A stretch of DNA of 32,024 nt from Acidimicrobiales bacterium (GTDB lineage Bacteria; Actinomycetota; Acidimicrobiia; Acidimicrobiales; SZUA-35). The stretch is from assembly GCA_024638815.1 (NCBI GenBank), contig JAHEJM010000022.1, positions 1-32,024 on the forward strand. The letters run 5' to 3'. Below are positions 23,640 through 31,258 of this stretch, piece after piece (positions within the stretch are counted from its first letter, which is position 1; each line of letters begins with the position of its first letter). The notes below the pieces were generated by a model. The model saw only the letters and a program-made list of their open reading frames with translations, was not told where the DNA came from and did not search any database. Made by a program: the position numbers and the translations under genes.

Positions 23640-24416
23640 TCAACCGTTCGTCGGCACCAGGACCGATTCCTCCCGATCACAGACGAAGCGGTCGTCGTCG
23701 GCGGACGACGTCGCCGTCAGGAATGCCTCGATCTCCGATCCTGCCAGGGCCCACGTTCGTGATGAATCGTCGGTCGACACGGCGAAAACCAGGCCGACCA
23801 ATTCCTGGTCGCCGGTGACTCGATTGCGATGGAAAAGGCCCGAGCCGCTGTCTCCCCTGCCGGTCGTGGCTGATAGCAGGTAGCCGAGGCGGCGGACCCT
23901 CCGGGAGCCTCGAACCCGGTCGGCCACAATGACCGTTCGTGCCACAACCGTTGCCCGTCGGGAGCCCTGTTTGTGCCCGACGAAATGGACGACGGCCCCC
24001 GCATCGACGGTATTGATGATCGGTGCATCGAGCGTCCCGGCCATGAGGGGGGCGTGGGTACGGACCAAGGCCAGATCCCGGTCCCGATCGAGAGCCACGA
24101 CGTCGGCTGAAACCGCCTCCGGCGGGGATTCGTCTGTCGACGTCCTCGGCCTGGATGCCGAGACGGAGGTACTTCCTACGACGACATGGGCCGCCGTCAG
24201 TACCAGATCGGGACGCAGGAGTACGCCGGCACCGTCGGAACTCGGTGCGTGGCCGCATCCCTTTGTCTCGATGCCGACCGCTCGACGGGTGGGTTCCTCG
24301 GTCGCCGATGGGCGGTTGACGTCGGATGTCGCACAGGAGGTAACCAGGGTCGCGGCCAGTATCCAGCACAAGATCACCGGGCCCGCGTCTACCCTTTGGC
24401 CGGTGAGGCAACGCAT
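23640..24416 (-). CDS. Lipoprotein trypsin-like serine protease
   Basis: The 258-residue protein begins with a lipoprotein-type signal, VILCWILAATLVTSC, with the lipid Cys near residue 28. The chymotrypsin-fold catalytic triad is visible: His77 in LVLTAAHVVVG, Asp114 in DRDLALVR and Ser190 in GRGDSGSGLF. The protease domain takes up almost the whole chain, with no PDZ domain, so it resembles a simple secreted trypsin-like enzyme, not HtrA. It probably acts outside the membrane on unknown proteins. The start at 24416 keeps the basic residues needed before the hydrophobic stretch. A GTG at 24377 would avoid overlap with the divergent gene starting at 24403 but leaves no charged N-terminus. Confidence 0.85.
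   Translation of the reverse strand: MRCLTGQRVDAGPVILCWILAATLVTSCATSDVNRPSATEEPTRRAVGIETKGCGHAPSSDGAGVLLRPDLVLTAAHVVVGSTSVSASRPRTSTDESPPEAVSADVVALDRDRDLALVRTHAPLMAGTLDAPIINTVDAGAVVHFVGHKQGSRRATVVARTVIVADRVRGSRRVRRLGYLLSATTGRGDSGSGLFHRNRVTGDQELVGLVFAVSTDDSSRTWALAGSEIEAFLTATSSADDDRFVCDREESVLVPTNG
24390..24395 (+). promoter_or_regulatory. Leaderless -10 box (TACCCT), inside the divergent protease gene
   Basis: TACCCT matches TANNNT and lies 7 nt before the GTG at 24403, but within the first codons of the minus-strand protease gene. Confidence 0.5.
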
Positions 24417-24858
24417 CCTGCTCAGGTCAGTCCGCTCGCTTGTCGGACCTCACCGAACGGTGGTCCGGGCCGCGGTGTTGAAGCGTCTCCATGCCCATGC
24501 GGTCGCTCTGGCCGCTGCGGTTGTCATCGCCGGGTTGGCTGTCACCACCCTGATGGGTGTCGCGTCCTGGTACGACCGGGTGGCCATTGCCGGTTTGTCG
24601 GCGGTACTGGTGGTGTCGATCACCGGCGAGGTTCGCATACTGGCCGAGGTCGATGACTCGCTGGAGCTGTTTGTTGGTTCCCGGATCAGGCAGGCCGCCG
24701 TTTCCCATCTCGGACCGGTTGAGGGCGCCGACCTCGAGAAGGTGAGCAGCACATTGATAACCAGTGAATGGCGGATCGAGGACGAGCCGTACATCGTGAG
24801 CAAGCGAGCGGACAAGGTGCTCGAGGCCATGGTCGGTGACCCGTACCGCGGCAGGTGA
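24403..24858 (+). CDS. Membrane protein of unknown function
   Basis: I do not recognise a family. The 151-residue product starts with a basic stretch (VRQRILLRSVRSLVGPHRT). It has two hydrophobic segments, AVALAAAVVIAGLAVTTLMG and VAIAGLSAVLVVSITGEV, and a ~75-residue polar C-terminus (SSTLITSEWRIEDEPYIVSK), probably cytoplasmic. The frame is open upstream to 23929, but that part lies opposite the protease gene and reads as its shadow. The GTG at 24403 is chosen for the -10 box 7 nt before it. Its first 14 bp overlap head-to-head with the start of the protease gene. Confidence 0.6.
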   Translation: MRQRILLRSVRSLVGPHRTVVRAAVLKRLHAHAVALAAAVVIAGLAVTTLMGVASWYDRVAIAGLSAVLVVSITGEVRILAEVDDSLELFVGSRIRQAAVSHLGPVEGADLEKVSSTLITSEWRIEDEPYIVSKRADKVLEAMVGDPYRGR

Positions 24859-24865
24859 GAGATCG

Positions 24866-24911
24866 GGAGCGCCACTGCCCGGCCGGTGGATGCCGGACCG
24901 GGCAGCGCTCC
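24866..24911. terminator. Strong bidirectional hairpin between convergent genes
   Basis: GGAGCG (24866-24871) pairs with CGCTCC (24906-24911), and CTGCCCGG (24875-24882) pairs with CCGGGCAG (24898-24905), with a 3-nt bulge and a possible inner CCGG pairing. It lies 8 nt after the plus-strand gene and 14 nt before the end of dctP on the other strand. Confidence 0.7.
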
Positions 24912-24924
24912 AAATCGGAAGCGG

Positions 24925-26196
24925 TCAGATGGTGGTCTGCTGGGTGAGATAGGAAAGCTCGGCCAACCCGTGCCATTCGGCGATGCCATCGCGGAATTCG
25001 CGCCACGGGCCGAGAATCTCCGCGAACTTGGGGTTGTCGGCTGCGAGGCCGTCGAGGACGTTTTCGGTCTCCTCCTTGAAGGCGGACATCAGCTCCGGTG
25101 AGAACTCGCGAATCTGTGCGAACCCCTTGATCGTCTGCAGATCTCGCTGGTTGAGCACGTCATAGATGGCCATGGTCCGCATGTTGGCGTGGGCCGCCGC
25201 GTTCTGGATGGCGGCCTGATAGGTCTCGGGTAGCGCATTCCAGTCCTCCAGGCGGAACTGGACTTCGAGGGCCGTGCCCGGCTCCCACCAACCGGGATGG
25301 TAATAGAACAGATCCGAACCGAGCTCGTCGAGTCCGAGAATGAGGTCGTCGGTCGGTCCGACGAATTCGGCGGCGTCGATGGCGCCGGTCTGAATCGAGG
25401 TCAGGATCTCGCCTCCCGCCACCGTCACCTGCTCGCCACCGAGGTTGTTGAGCACGGTGCCGGCGACACCGGGGATACGCATCTTCAGCCCCTGGAGATC
25501 GGTAACCGTGTTGATCTCCTTGCTGAACCAACCGCCCATCTGACATCCGGTGGCCCCGGCGGGGAAGGCGATGATGCCGTACTCCTCGGCATAGAACTCG
25601 TTGAGGAGCTCGATGCCGCCGCCCTCGTAGAGCCAGGCGTTCTGCTGCCGTTGGGTGAGGCCGAATGGCACTGCCGTGCCGAACTGTTGTACCGGGCTCA
25701 GGCCGACGTAGTAGTACGAGGCCGTGTGTCCGGCCTCGGCTCCGCCGTCCCGCACCGCTTGGAGCACCTCGAGGCCGCCGACGATCTCGCCGGCCGGCTT
25801 GGGGCTGATTCTGAAACGGCCGCCGGTCAGACGGGACAACTCCTCGGCGAAGATATTGGCCGATCCGAACAGCGTGACCAATGACGTGGGCCAGCTGGTC
25901 GCCATGTTCCACTCGAGTTCCGGTCCGTCGGACTGAACCTCGGTGACCGTTTCCGCCTCCTCGCCACCACCGTCATCACCGTCATCACCGGTCGTGTCCT
26001 CGGCACCGGTGTCCTCGTCATCGGCGGCGCCGGTCTCGTCGTCGACCTCCGTGGAGGAGCAGGCGGCAAGGATGGCGGCACTGGCGGCGAACCCGGCCAC
26101 GCCGTATCCGGCCCGGCCGAGGAACGCTCGGCGATTCAACGTCGCAGCTTGCTCTTGTTCTGCAACGCCATTGTCGGTGTGATTCTCGATGGTCAT
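24925..26196 (-). CDS. dctP: TRAP transporter substrate-binding protein, DctP family
   Basis: The 423-residue protein is the extracytoplasmic solute receptor of a TRAP transporter. It has a twin-arginine-like signal (NRRAFLGRAGYG, residues 21-32) that also ends in a lipobox, ASAAILAACSS, with lipid Cys near residue 46. So it is probably Tat-exported and anchored as a lipoprotein. An acidic linker follows, rich in Asp/Glu/Gly/Thr. The DctP domain shows WNMATSWPTSLVTLFGSA, GHTASYYYVGLSPVQQFG, LKMRIPGVAGTVLNNLGG and DAAEFVGPTDDLILG. These match the branch that binds alpha-keto acids or related organic acids, but the ligand is not certain. Its ATG at 26196 has GGGAG 9 nt upstream; the longer frame reaches into dctM. 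Confidence 0.93.
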   Translation of the reverse strand: MTIENHTDNGVAEQEQAATLNRRAFLGRAGYGVAGFAASAAILAACSSTEVDDETGAADDEDTGAEDTTGDDGDDGGGEEAETVTEVQSDGPELEWNMATSWPTSLVTLFGSANIFAEELSRLTGGRFRISPKPAGEIVGGLEVLQAVRDGGAEAGHTASYYYVGLSPVQQFGTAVPFGLTQRQQNAWLYEGGGIELLNEFYAEEYGIIAFPAGATGCQMGGWFSKEINTVTDLQGLKMRIPGVAGTVLNNLGGEQVTVAGGEILTSIQTGAIDAAEFVGPTDDLILGLDELGSDLFYYHPGWWEPGTALEVQFRLEDWNALPETYQAAIQNAAAHANMRTMAIYDVLNQRDLQTIKGFAQIREFSPELMSAFKEETENVLDGLAADNPKFAEILGPWREFRDGIAEWHGLAELSYLTQQTTI

Positions 26197-26209
26197 GGTG
26201 ACAGTCTCC

Positions 26210-27940
26210 CTATGGATGAACAACTGGTTGACGATGGACAAAGGCAACTCCGGTGGAGTCCCCGAGGACGACGGTGTGCGACCACAGGGCGTTGTCCTCG
26301 CCCTCCTCGGCCACCAGCTCGCTCTCGCACAACTCGGCTGGAGCATTGGGATTGAAGAAGCAGTACGAGAAGTTGGTGATCCCCGGGATCAGTCCGAGGA
26401 CGAACAGGGCGACGATCTGCAGACCCATGAAGGGCAGCGCCCCCTTGTGGATATCGGCCGTCTTCACCTCGGGAGGGGCCACACTCTGCAAATAGAACAA
26501 CGAGAAGCCGACCGGGGGTGAGATGAAGGCCATGTTCAGGTTCACGGCCATGAGCACGGCGAACCACACGATCTCCTGATCGCTGAACTCGAGTGCCTGC
26601 ATGGCCGGCACGAAGATGGGGACCACGATGAACGTGATCTCCAGGAACTCGAGATTGATGCCCAGCAGGAACACCGCGACCATGGCCACCAGCACGAATC
26701 CCCACTTCCCGCCGGGAATGCTGGACAACCAGTCGGCGACCTGGGCCGATCCGCCCAGTTCCTGAAACATCAGGCGGAAGAACAGCGAGCAGAAGAGCAG
26801 GGTCATCACCAGGATCGTGATGTTGGCCGTCGACCGGGCTGCGTCCTTGATCGCCTGCCAGTCCAGCTTCCAGCCGGGCTGGATGTGCTGGGCCCCATCG
26901 CCGGTCAGCAGATTGTCGAACAAGTGGTTGAGGCCGGTGAGGATGAGCGCTCCGAGCACCCCGACCGCCCCCGACTCCGACGGTGTGGCCGTGCCGCTGA
27001 AGATGGAGATCAGCACCCCGGCGATGAGCACGAGCACGGGCACGATCGAGACCAGCACCTCGGCCACCAACATGTTGCCAACTCGTACCACGACCAAGGA
27101 GAACAGGAACACGATGGCGGCGCCGATCAGGGCGGTCTGGATCCCAATGAGCAGACCGACCAGGAACACCACTGCGCCGAGCGCGACCGCCACCTTCAGC
27201 GCGGTGGAGGTTGACGGGTTCCCCTCGAGCTTCCGGTCCTCGGCAGGCATGATGGGCCCGACTTCCGGACGGACCAGGGAGATGCCGAGGGTGTAGGCGA
27301 TGTAGAGCCCGCTGAGCAGCAGCCCGGGAAGAAGTGCCCCGGCGAACAAACCGATGATACCGACCCCCAGCTCGCCGGCCAGCAGGATCAATACGATGCT
27401 GGGCGGAAGCATCTGCGCCAGCGTTCCCGAGGCGATGATGGCTCCGGTGGCCAGTTTGTGGTCGTAGCCGAGCTTCACCATGGCCGGGAGCGACAGCAGC
27501 CCCATCACGATCACGGTGGCGGCGACGACGCCGGTGGCGGCGGCCAGGAGGGTTCCGACAACGATGACCGCGGCGGCCACACCGCCCCGCAGCGAGCCCA
27601 TGAGGAGCCCGAAGGCATTGAGCAGCCGTTCGGCCAGACCGGACCGCTCCAGGATGGCTCCCATGAGGACAAAGAGGGGAACGGCCAGCAACTCGGGGCT
27701 CTCTATCGACTTCGACCAGTTCGAGGGGAGCTGCCCGGCCAGCGTCCCGGGATCGAAGGTGTTGACGCTGATGGCATTGGCCATGTCACCGATGAAGGCG
27801 AAGGCCAGGGCAGTGGAGGCGAAGCAGAACGCAACGTTGTAGCCACTGAGGATGAGAACCATGAAGACGACGAACATCATGAGGGACAGGAAGACCCCGA
27901 GGTCGAGTCCGAGTATCTGGACGAGCTGAGCGGCAAACAT
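26210..27940 (-). CDS. dctM: TRAP transporter large permease, DctM family
   Basis: The 576-residue protein is the large membrane subunit that couples solute uptake to the sodium or proton gradient. It has the DctM start (GVFLSLMMFVVFMVLILSGY), VPLFVLMGAILERSGLAERL and GTLAQMLPPSIVLILLAGEL, all family landmarks, and about 12-14 membrane segments. It is roughly 130 residues longer than standard DctM (about 430); the extra part includes a central stretch with additional membrane segments and a polar C-terminal tail (LVAEEGEDNALWSH). Such long DctM forms are known and usually accompany larger DctQ subunits, as here. The gene is 18 nt after dctQ and 13 nt before dctP, one operon. Confidence 0.94.
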   Translation of the reverse strand: MFAAQLVQILGLDLGVFLSLMMFVVFMVLILSGYNVAFCFASTALAFAFIGDMANAISVNTFDPGTLAGQLPSNWSKSIESPELLAVPLFVLMGAILERSGLAERLLNAFGLLMGSLRGGVAAAVIVVGTLLAAATGVVAATVIVMGLLSLPAMVKLGYDHKLATGAIIASGTLAQMLPPSIVLILLAGELGVGIIGLFAGALLPGLLLSGLYIAYTLGISLVRPEVGPIMPAEDRKLEGNPSTSTALKVAVALGAVVFLVGLLIGIQTALIGAAIVFLFSLVVVRVGNMLVAEVLVSIVPVLVLIAGVLISIFSGTATPSESGAVGVLGALILTGLNHLFDNLLTGDGAQHIQPGWKLDWQAIKDAARSTANITILVMTLLFCSLFFRLMFQELGGSAQVADWLSSIPGGKWGFVLVAMVAVFLLGINLEFLEITFIVVPIFVPAMQALEFSDQEIVWFAVLMAVNLNMAFISPPVGFSLFYLQSVAPPEVKTADIHKGALPFMGLQIVALFVLGLIPGITNFSYCFFNPNAPAELCESELVAEEGEDNALWSHTVVLGDSTGVAFVHRQPVVHP

Positions 27941-27958
27941 CGAAGTCGGTTCCCCTAC

Positions 27959-28819
27959 CTATTCCACCCGCAACGGCACGTCAGTGGCGGCGATGTCACC
28001 CAGGTCATCGCGTCCGGCGATCACGAATCCGGTCTTGATGATCTCGGCGAAGACCTGGGCGGCCCAGAGGATGAAGGCGAAGAGCATGAAGGCCTGGATC
28101 GGGCCGACCGGCAGCTCGCCGGCGTTGATCGATTGCTCCCACGTCTCCCACACCCGCCAACCGCTGGGCCATTCGCCCTGCCCATCGTTGGCGAACCGGT
28201 TGTAGCCGAGCGAGGCGGCGGCATAGGGCTTCAAAACCCGAATGCCGAGCAGGAGGAAGGGCAGGAAGAAGACGGTGTGCATGACGAAGTCGAGCCAGGC
28301 CTTCCGCTTGTTGCTGAACTCCGCCCACCAGAAGTCGATGCGGGGATTGATTCCTTCCTTTACTCCGTAATTGACACCGAGGAGAAAAAGCATGCCGAAG
28401 CTCATCCAGGCCAGGCTGACGGTTTGGCCGAAGAGGATGTCGGTTTCGAACCAGTTGTTGCTGTAGCGGGTGATGACGTTGAACAGTTGCACCCCGAAGA
28501 TGAACCACGCCAAGATCATGGCCAGTTTCCCGGTGAAGGTGGAGACGGCTTCGATGCCGAGCCGGATGGCGTTGAGCACCGAGTCCGAGGTGGCGGCGGC
28601 GACCACAGCGATGGCGCTCAGCCACATCCACCACGGCATGCGGCCGATGAGCAGGTCGGCGCCGGCCGCCGTGGCCACAACCGCCAACAGAAGGAAGACG
28701 ACTGCAGCCCAACCAACCGGATGAAGCCGGGTGAAGAGTGACGTTCGTTCACTGCCGCCGTCGGACACCTCGACGGTGGCGGTTTCGGTCGATATGTGAT
28801 TGGTGGCGGCGTCGGTCAC
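27959..28819 (-). CDS. dctQ: TRAP transporter small permease, DctQ family
   Basis: The 286-residue protein is the small membrane subunit of the TRAP transporter. It is longer than the usual ~170 residues. WAAVVFLLLAVVATAAGADL and WWMWLSAIAVVAAATSD form an extra pair of membrane segments before the conserved four-helix part (FNVITRYSNNWFETDILFG, INPRIDFWWAEFSNKRKAWL). The motif NPRIDFWW matches the family's RVDFF-like signature. It is the first gene of dctQ-dctM-dctP. The start codon is GTG at 28819, which overlaps the stop of an 11-codon upstream ORF as GTGA. Confidence 0.9.
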   Translation of the reverse strand: MTDAATNHISTETATVEVSDGGSERTSLFTRLHPVGWAAVVFLLLAVVATAAGADLLIGRMPWWMWLSAIAVVAAATSDSVLNAIRLGIEAVSTFTGKLAMILAWFIFGVQLFNVITRYSNNWFETDILFGQTVSLAWMSFGMLFLLGVNYGVKEGINPRIDFWWAEFSNKRKAWLDFVMHTVFFLPFLLLGIRVLKPYAAASLGYNRFANDGQGEWPSGWRVWETWEQSINAGELPVGPIQAFMLFAFILWAAQVFAEIIKTGFVIAGRDDLGDIAATDVPLRVE

Positions 28820-28851
28820 GTCCCGATACCTGCCCAGCCACCATTCGCCAT
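28816..28851 (-). CDS. Possible 11-residue leader peptide upstream of dctQ
   Basis: On the minus strand ATG (28851) opens MANGGWAGIGT and its TGA (28818-28816) overlaps the dctQ GTG. It has a strong ribosome site, GGGGGAGG, 4 nt upstream, while dctQ itself has only a weak one. I infer that dctQ is translated by coupling to this ORF. An alternative is that it marks a frame-shifted dctQ start, but the dctQ N-terminus is already complete. Confidence 0.4.
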   Translation of the reverse strand: MANGGWAGIGT

Positions 28852-28886
28852 GGAGCCTCCCCCTTCGAAGTCACGTAGGCGCTTGG

Positions 28887-28892
28887 ATACTA
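28887..28892 (-). promoter_or_regulatory. Probable -10 box (TAGTAT) of the TRAP operon
   Basis: TAGTAT on the minus strand matches TANNNT. Transcription would start near 28880, giving about 30 nt before the leader ORF ATG at 28851. Confidence 0.45.
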
Positions 28893-28955
28893 CACCAGCT
28901 TTGCCGTTTCGGCCGAAATGTGCGGTCGAAATCCCGGCCCGGCGGGATCGGGCCG

Positions 28956-29483
28956 TCATGACGACGAGGGCGCTTCCCCGTCGTCGCCTACGTCGCCGGC
29001 CTCGATCGCCGACGGTGAGTCCGGCCGGTCGAGCAGAGGAAATTCGGCCAGATCGGCCTCCACGTCGACCGGGTCGTCGATGTGAAGGGCGCCCGCCACC
29101 CGCAGATAGTCGGAGTGGGCTTCGATCACGGCGGCGGCCTCCTCGGCCGACACCTCGAGTCCGACCACATGGCATCGCTCCATGACATAGGCCAGAGGAT
29201 CGTACTGCTCGAACACGACGGGCGTGGCGTCGATCGAGGCCGGCGCCCAGTGGTAGGCCTGCACCCACTCGAGGTGCAGCCGGATGAGGCGCCGCAGGTC
29301 GTCATAGCTCAGGGAGGCGGTGATCCTGTCGGGAAGGGCTTCGGCACAGAATTCGATGGCCTCATGGGCGTCGACCACGATCTGGCGGGGCATGGCCTCG
29401 GTGGTTCCGACGGCATGGCCGACGGCGACGAAGGCCACTGCCAGAACCAGCAGTCCGGCCAGGATCAACAGGACGATGGTCAC
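28956..29483 (-). CDS. Membrane-anchored protein of unknown function
   Basis: I recognise no family. The 175-residue protein has one N-terminal membrane anchor, TIVLLILAGLLVLAVAFVAV, and a soluble domain. That domain includes RLIRLHLEWVQAYHWAP, VVFEQYDPLAYVMERCH and VSAEEAAAVIEAHSDYLRV, mostly helical by eye. It ends in an acidic tail (DVGDDGEAPSSS). The domain is likely outside or inside the membrane depending on insertion direction, which I cannot tell. The GTG start at 29483 lies 6 nt after TACGGT. It has its own promoter, between the acyl-CoA dehydrogenase gene and the TRAP operon. Confidence 0.7.
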   Translation of the reverse strand: MTIVLLILAGLLVLAVAFVAVGHAVGTTEAMPRQIVVDAHEAIEFCAEALPDRITASLSYDDLRRLIRLHLEWVQAYHWAPASIDATPVVFEQYDPLAYVMERCHVVGLEVSAEEAAAVIEAHSDYLRVAGALHIDDPVDVEADLAEFPLLDRPDSPSAIEAGDVGDDGEAPSSS

Positions 29484-29489
29484 AGTAGT

Positions 29490-29495
29490 ACCGTA
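29490..29495 (-). promoter_or_regulatory. Leaderless -10 box (TACGGT)
   Basis: TACGGT on the minus strand matches TANNNT and lies exactly 6 nt before the GTG at 29483. Confidence 0.6.
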
Positions 29496-29570
29496 CCGAC
29501 TTCCAGTTTGCCTGTATGGGCCCGGACAGACGAGTCTGCCGATTCTTCCCGTTCAACCGGGCTCCGACAC

Positions 29571-29611
29571 AAACGGGCAGCGGCCCGCCTTGCGGCGAAC
29601 CCTGCCCGTTT
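29571..29611 (-). terminator. Hairpin after the acyl-CoA dehydrogenase gene
   Basis: AAACGGGCAG (29571-29580) and CTGCCCGTTT (29602-29611) form perfect 10-bp arms with a 21-nt loop. On the minus strand it lies 57 nt after the acyl-CoA dehydrogenase stop and ends in a short T stretch. Confidence 0.5.
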
Positions 29612-29668
29612 GCATTTGGGAGGAGATTGGAGTTGGGTGACCGACATCGCGGCCCCTCGGTAACGACG

Positions 29669-30781
29669 TTAGAGCCCGATGCGCTGGGCCAGCAATTCGC
29701 GATGATAGGCAGGATCACCCAGCAGCAGTTCAGAACTCTTGGCCCGCTTGAAGTAAAGGTGGGCCGGGTGTTCCCAGGTGAAACCGATGCCGCCATGGAT
29801 CTGGATGTTCTCGGCTGCGGCATGGAAGTAGGCCTCCGAACAGTAGGCCTTGGCCAGCGACGCCACCGAGGGCAGCTCGTCGTTGAGCTCGGACGCACAC
29901 CACAGGGCGTAGTAGGCGGCGGACTTCGCCGATTCGACCTCGAGCAACATGTCGGCACACTTGTGCTTGATGGCCTGGAACGAGCCGATGGGTCGACCGA
30001 ACTGGACTCGGTCCTTGGCGTACTGCACCGCCATCTCGAGCACGCACTGGGCCCCGCCGACCTGCTCGGCGGCCAAGGCCACGGCGGCCAGGTCGAGCAC
30101 GGTGGACAGCGTGTCCCAGCCGGCACCCTCGGTGCCGAGAAGTTGAGCCGGGGTGTTGTCGAAGTTCAGCCTCGCCTGCTTGCGGGTCTGGTCCATTGTG
30201 GCCAGCGATTCCGGGCTGAGGCCGGCGGCGTCGCCGGCAACGGTGAACAACGAGACGGCATCGCCGGTGCGGGCTGCCACCACGATCAGGTCGGCGACAT
30301 GGCCGTCGAGCACGAATGACTTCGTTCCGGTCAGGGTGTAGCCGTTGGTGCCAGAGGAAGCCTCCATGGTGATGCCGCTCTCATCCCACCTACCGCTGTC
30401 CTCGGTGAAGGCCAGCGTGGCGATGGTCTCGCCCGATGCGATCCCGGGCAGATAGGCCTTCATGGCATCGACGTCGCCGCTGTGGATCAGAGCGGTGGTG
30501 GCCAGCACACCGGAGTAGAACGGTGCGCATAACAGGCCCCGGCCCATCTCCTCCAGAACCACCCCGAGCTCGACGAAGCTGTACCCCTGCCCACCGTACT
30601 CCTCGGGGATGATCAGGCTCTGCAGCCCGAGCTGCTCGGCCATCTGGCTCCAGACCGCCTGGTCGTATCCCCGCTCGGTCTCCATCTGCTCCCGCACCGC
30701 CGACTCCGGCGACTTGTCCTCCAGAAACGACCGAACGAACTGGCGGAGTTGCTCTTGTTCTTCCGAGAAGGCGAAGTTCAT
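29669..30781 (-). CDS. Acyl-CoA dehydrogenase family protein
   Basis: The 370-residue flavoprotein has the acyl-CoA dehydrogenase layout. The helical N-terminus starts FAFSEEQEQLRQFVRSFLED. The middle beta domain has LAFTEDSGRW and TLTGTKSFVLDGHVADLIVV. The C-terminal helical domain has YAKDRVQFGRPIGSFQAIKH and IQIHGGIGFTWEHPAHLYFK, the last being a strong signature. It oxidises an acyl-CoA at the alpha-beta bond and passes electrons to ETF. Its closest look is to the actinobacterial FadE paralogues used in sterol or branched-chain acid breakdown, often as heteromers with a second FadE; no second one is present in the window, and the substrate is unknown. TACGGT on the minus strand (30790-30795) lies 8 nt before the ATG. 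Confidence 0.93.
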   Translation of the reverse strand: MNFAFSEEQEQLRQFVRSFLEDKSPESAVREQMETERGYDQAVWSQMAEQLGLQSLIIPEEYGGQGYSFVELGVVLEEMGRGLLCAPFYSGVLATTALIHSGDVDAMKAYLPGIASGETIATLAFTEDSGRWDESGITMEASSGTNGYTLTGTKSFVLDGHVADLIVVAARTGDAVSLFTVAGDAAGLSPESLATMDQTRKQARLNFDNTPAQLLGTEGAGWDTLSTVLDLAAVALAAEQVGGAQCVLEMAVQYAKDRVQFGRPIGSFQAIKHKCADMLLEVESAKSAAYYALWCASELNDELPSVASLAKAYCSEAYFHAAAENIQIHGGIGFTWEHPAHLYFKRAKSSELLLGDPAYHRELLAQRIGL

Positions 30782-30827
30782 GTCGCTGCACCGTAGCTAC
30801 CGCCGGCGGTCGAACCCAAGTCGCGAT

Positions 30828-30843
30828 GTGTACCGTTGTGTAC
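30828..30843. promoter_or_regulatory. Two GTGTAC repeats 10 bp apart upstream of the toxin-antitoxin operon
   Basis: GTGTAC occurs at 30828-30833 and 30838-30843, one helical turn apart. They lie upstream of a TANNNT box TAGTCT (30862-30867) and would overlap its -35 region. They are an operator candidate for autoregulation by the antitoxin. Confidence 0.4.
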
Positions 30844-30931
30844 TCACGATGGACACCCTGGTAGTCTGGCCGGAGCAGGGGCCCGGCAAGACCGGTGACG
30901 CGGCACGAGACGGGGAACAGGGGACAACGAA

Positions 30932-31258
30932 ATGACTCAGCCAACGATCGGGGTTCGCCGGCTTCGGGCCGATCTGTCCAGTCATGTGCAACGCGCCGGA
31001 CGCGGTGACGGTGTCGTGGTCACGGTCAACGGACGACCGATGGCCCGGCTCGGCCCGCTGGCCCCAACCGACGGCACAGATCAAGGGCTGGGGCCGGGTA
31101 GTGATGATATCGACGGCCTCGAGGCTCTGGCCGGGGCCGGCCTGATCCGCCGTCCCATCGAACGCAGCCGCCGAATGGCCCGTCCCGATCTGATCGTCGG
31201 CCGGTACCCGGCGGACGTCGATCCCGCCCGAGTGGTGACGGAGGCCCTGGGCCGGTGA
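30932..31258 (+). CDS. Type II antitoxin, Phd/YefM-VapB-like
   Basis: The 108-residue protein begins MTQPTIGVRRLRADLSSHVQ and continues RGDGVVVTVNGRPMARLGPL. This matches the DNA-binding N-terminal domain of Phd/YefM-type antitoxins (a 'LR..LS.H..R...G..v.vT.nGrp.A.L' pattern). The C-terminal part (EALAGAGLIRRPIERSRRMA) would wrap the toxin. It should neutralise the PIN-domain toxin and repress its own promoter. The TGA overlaps the GTG of the next gene, so the pair is translationally coupled. Confidence 0.9.
   Translation: MTQPTIGVRRLRADLSSHVQRAGRGDGVVVTVNGRPMARLGPLAPTDGTDQGLGPGSDDIDGLEALAGAGLIRRPIERSRRMARPDLIVGRYPADVDPARVVTEALGR

Noticed and set aside
27458..28741. Plus-strand frame of 427 codons opposite dctM/dctQ
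   Set aside because: It is a very acidic and Gly/His-rich shadow of membrane protein genes; both TRAP genes are clear on the other strand.
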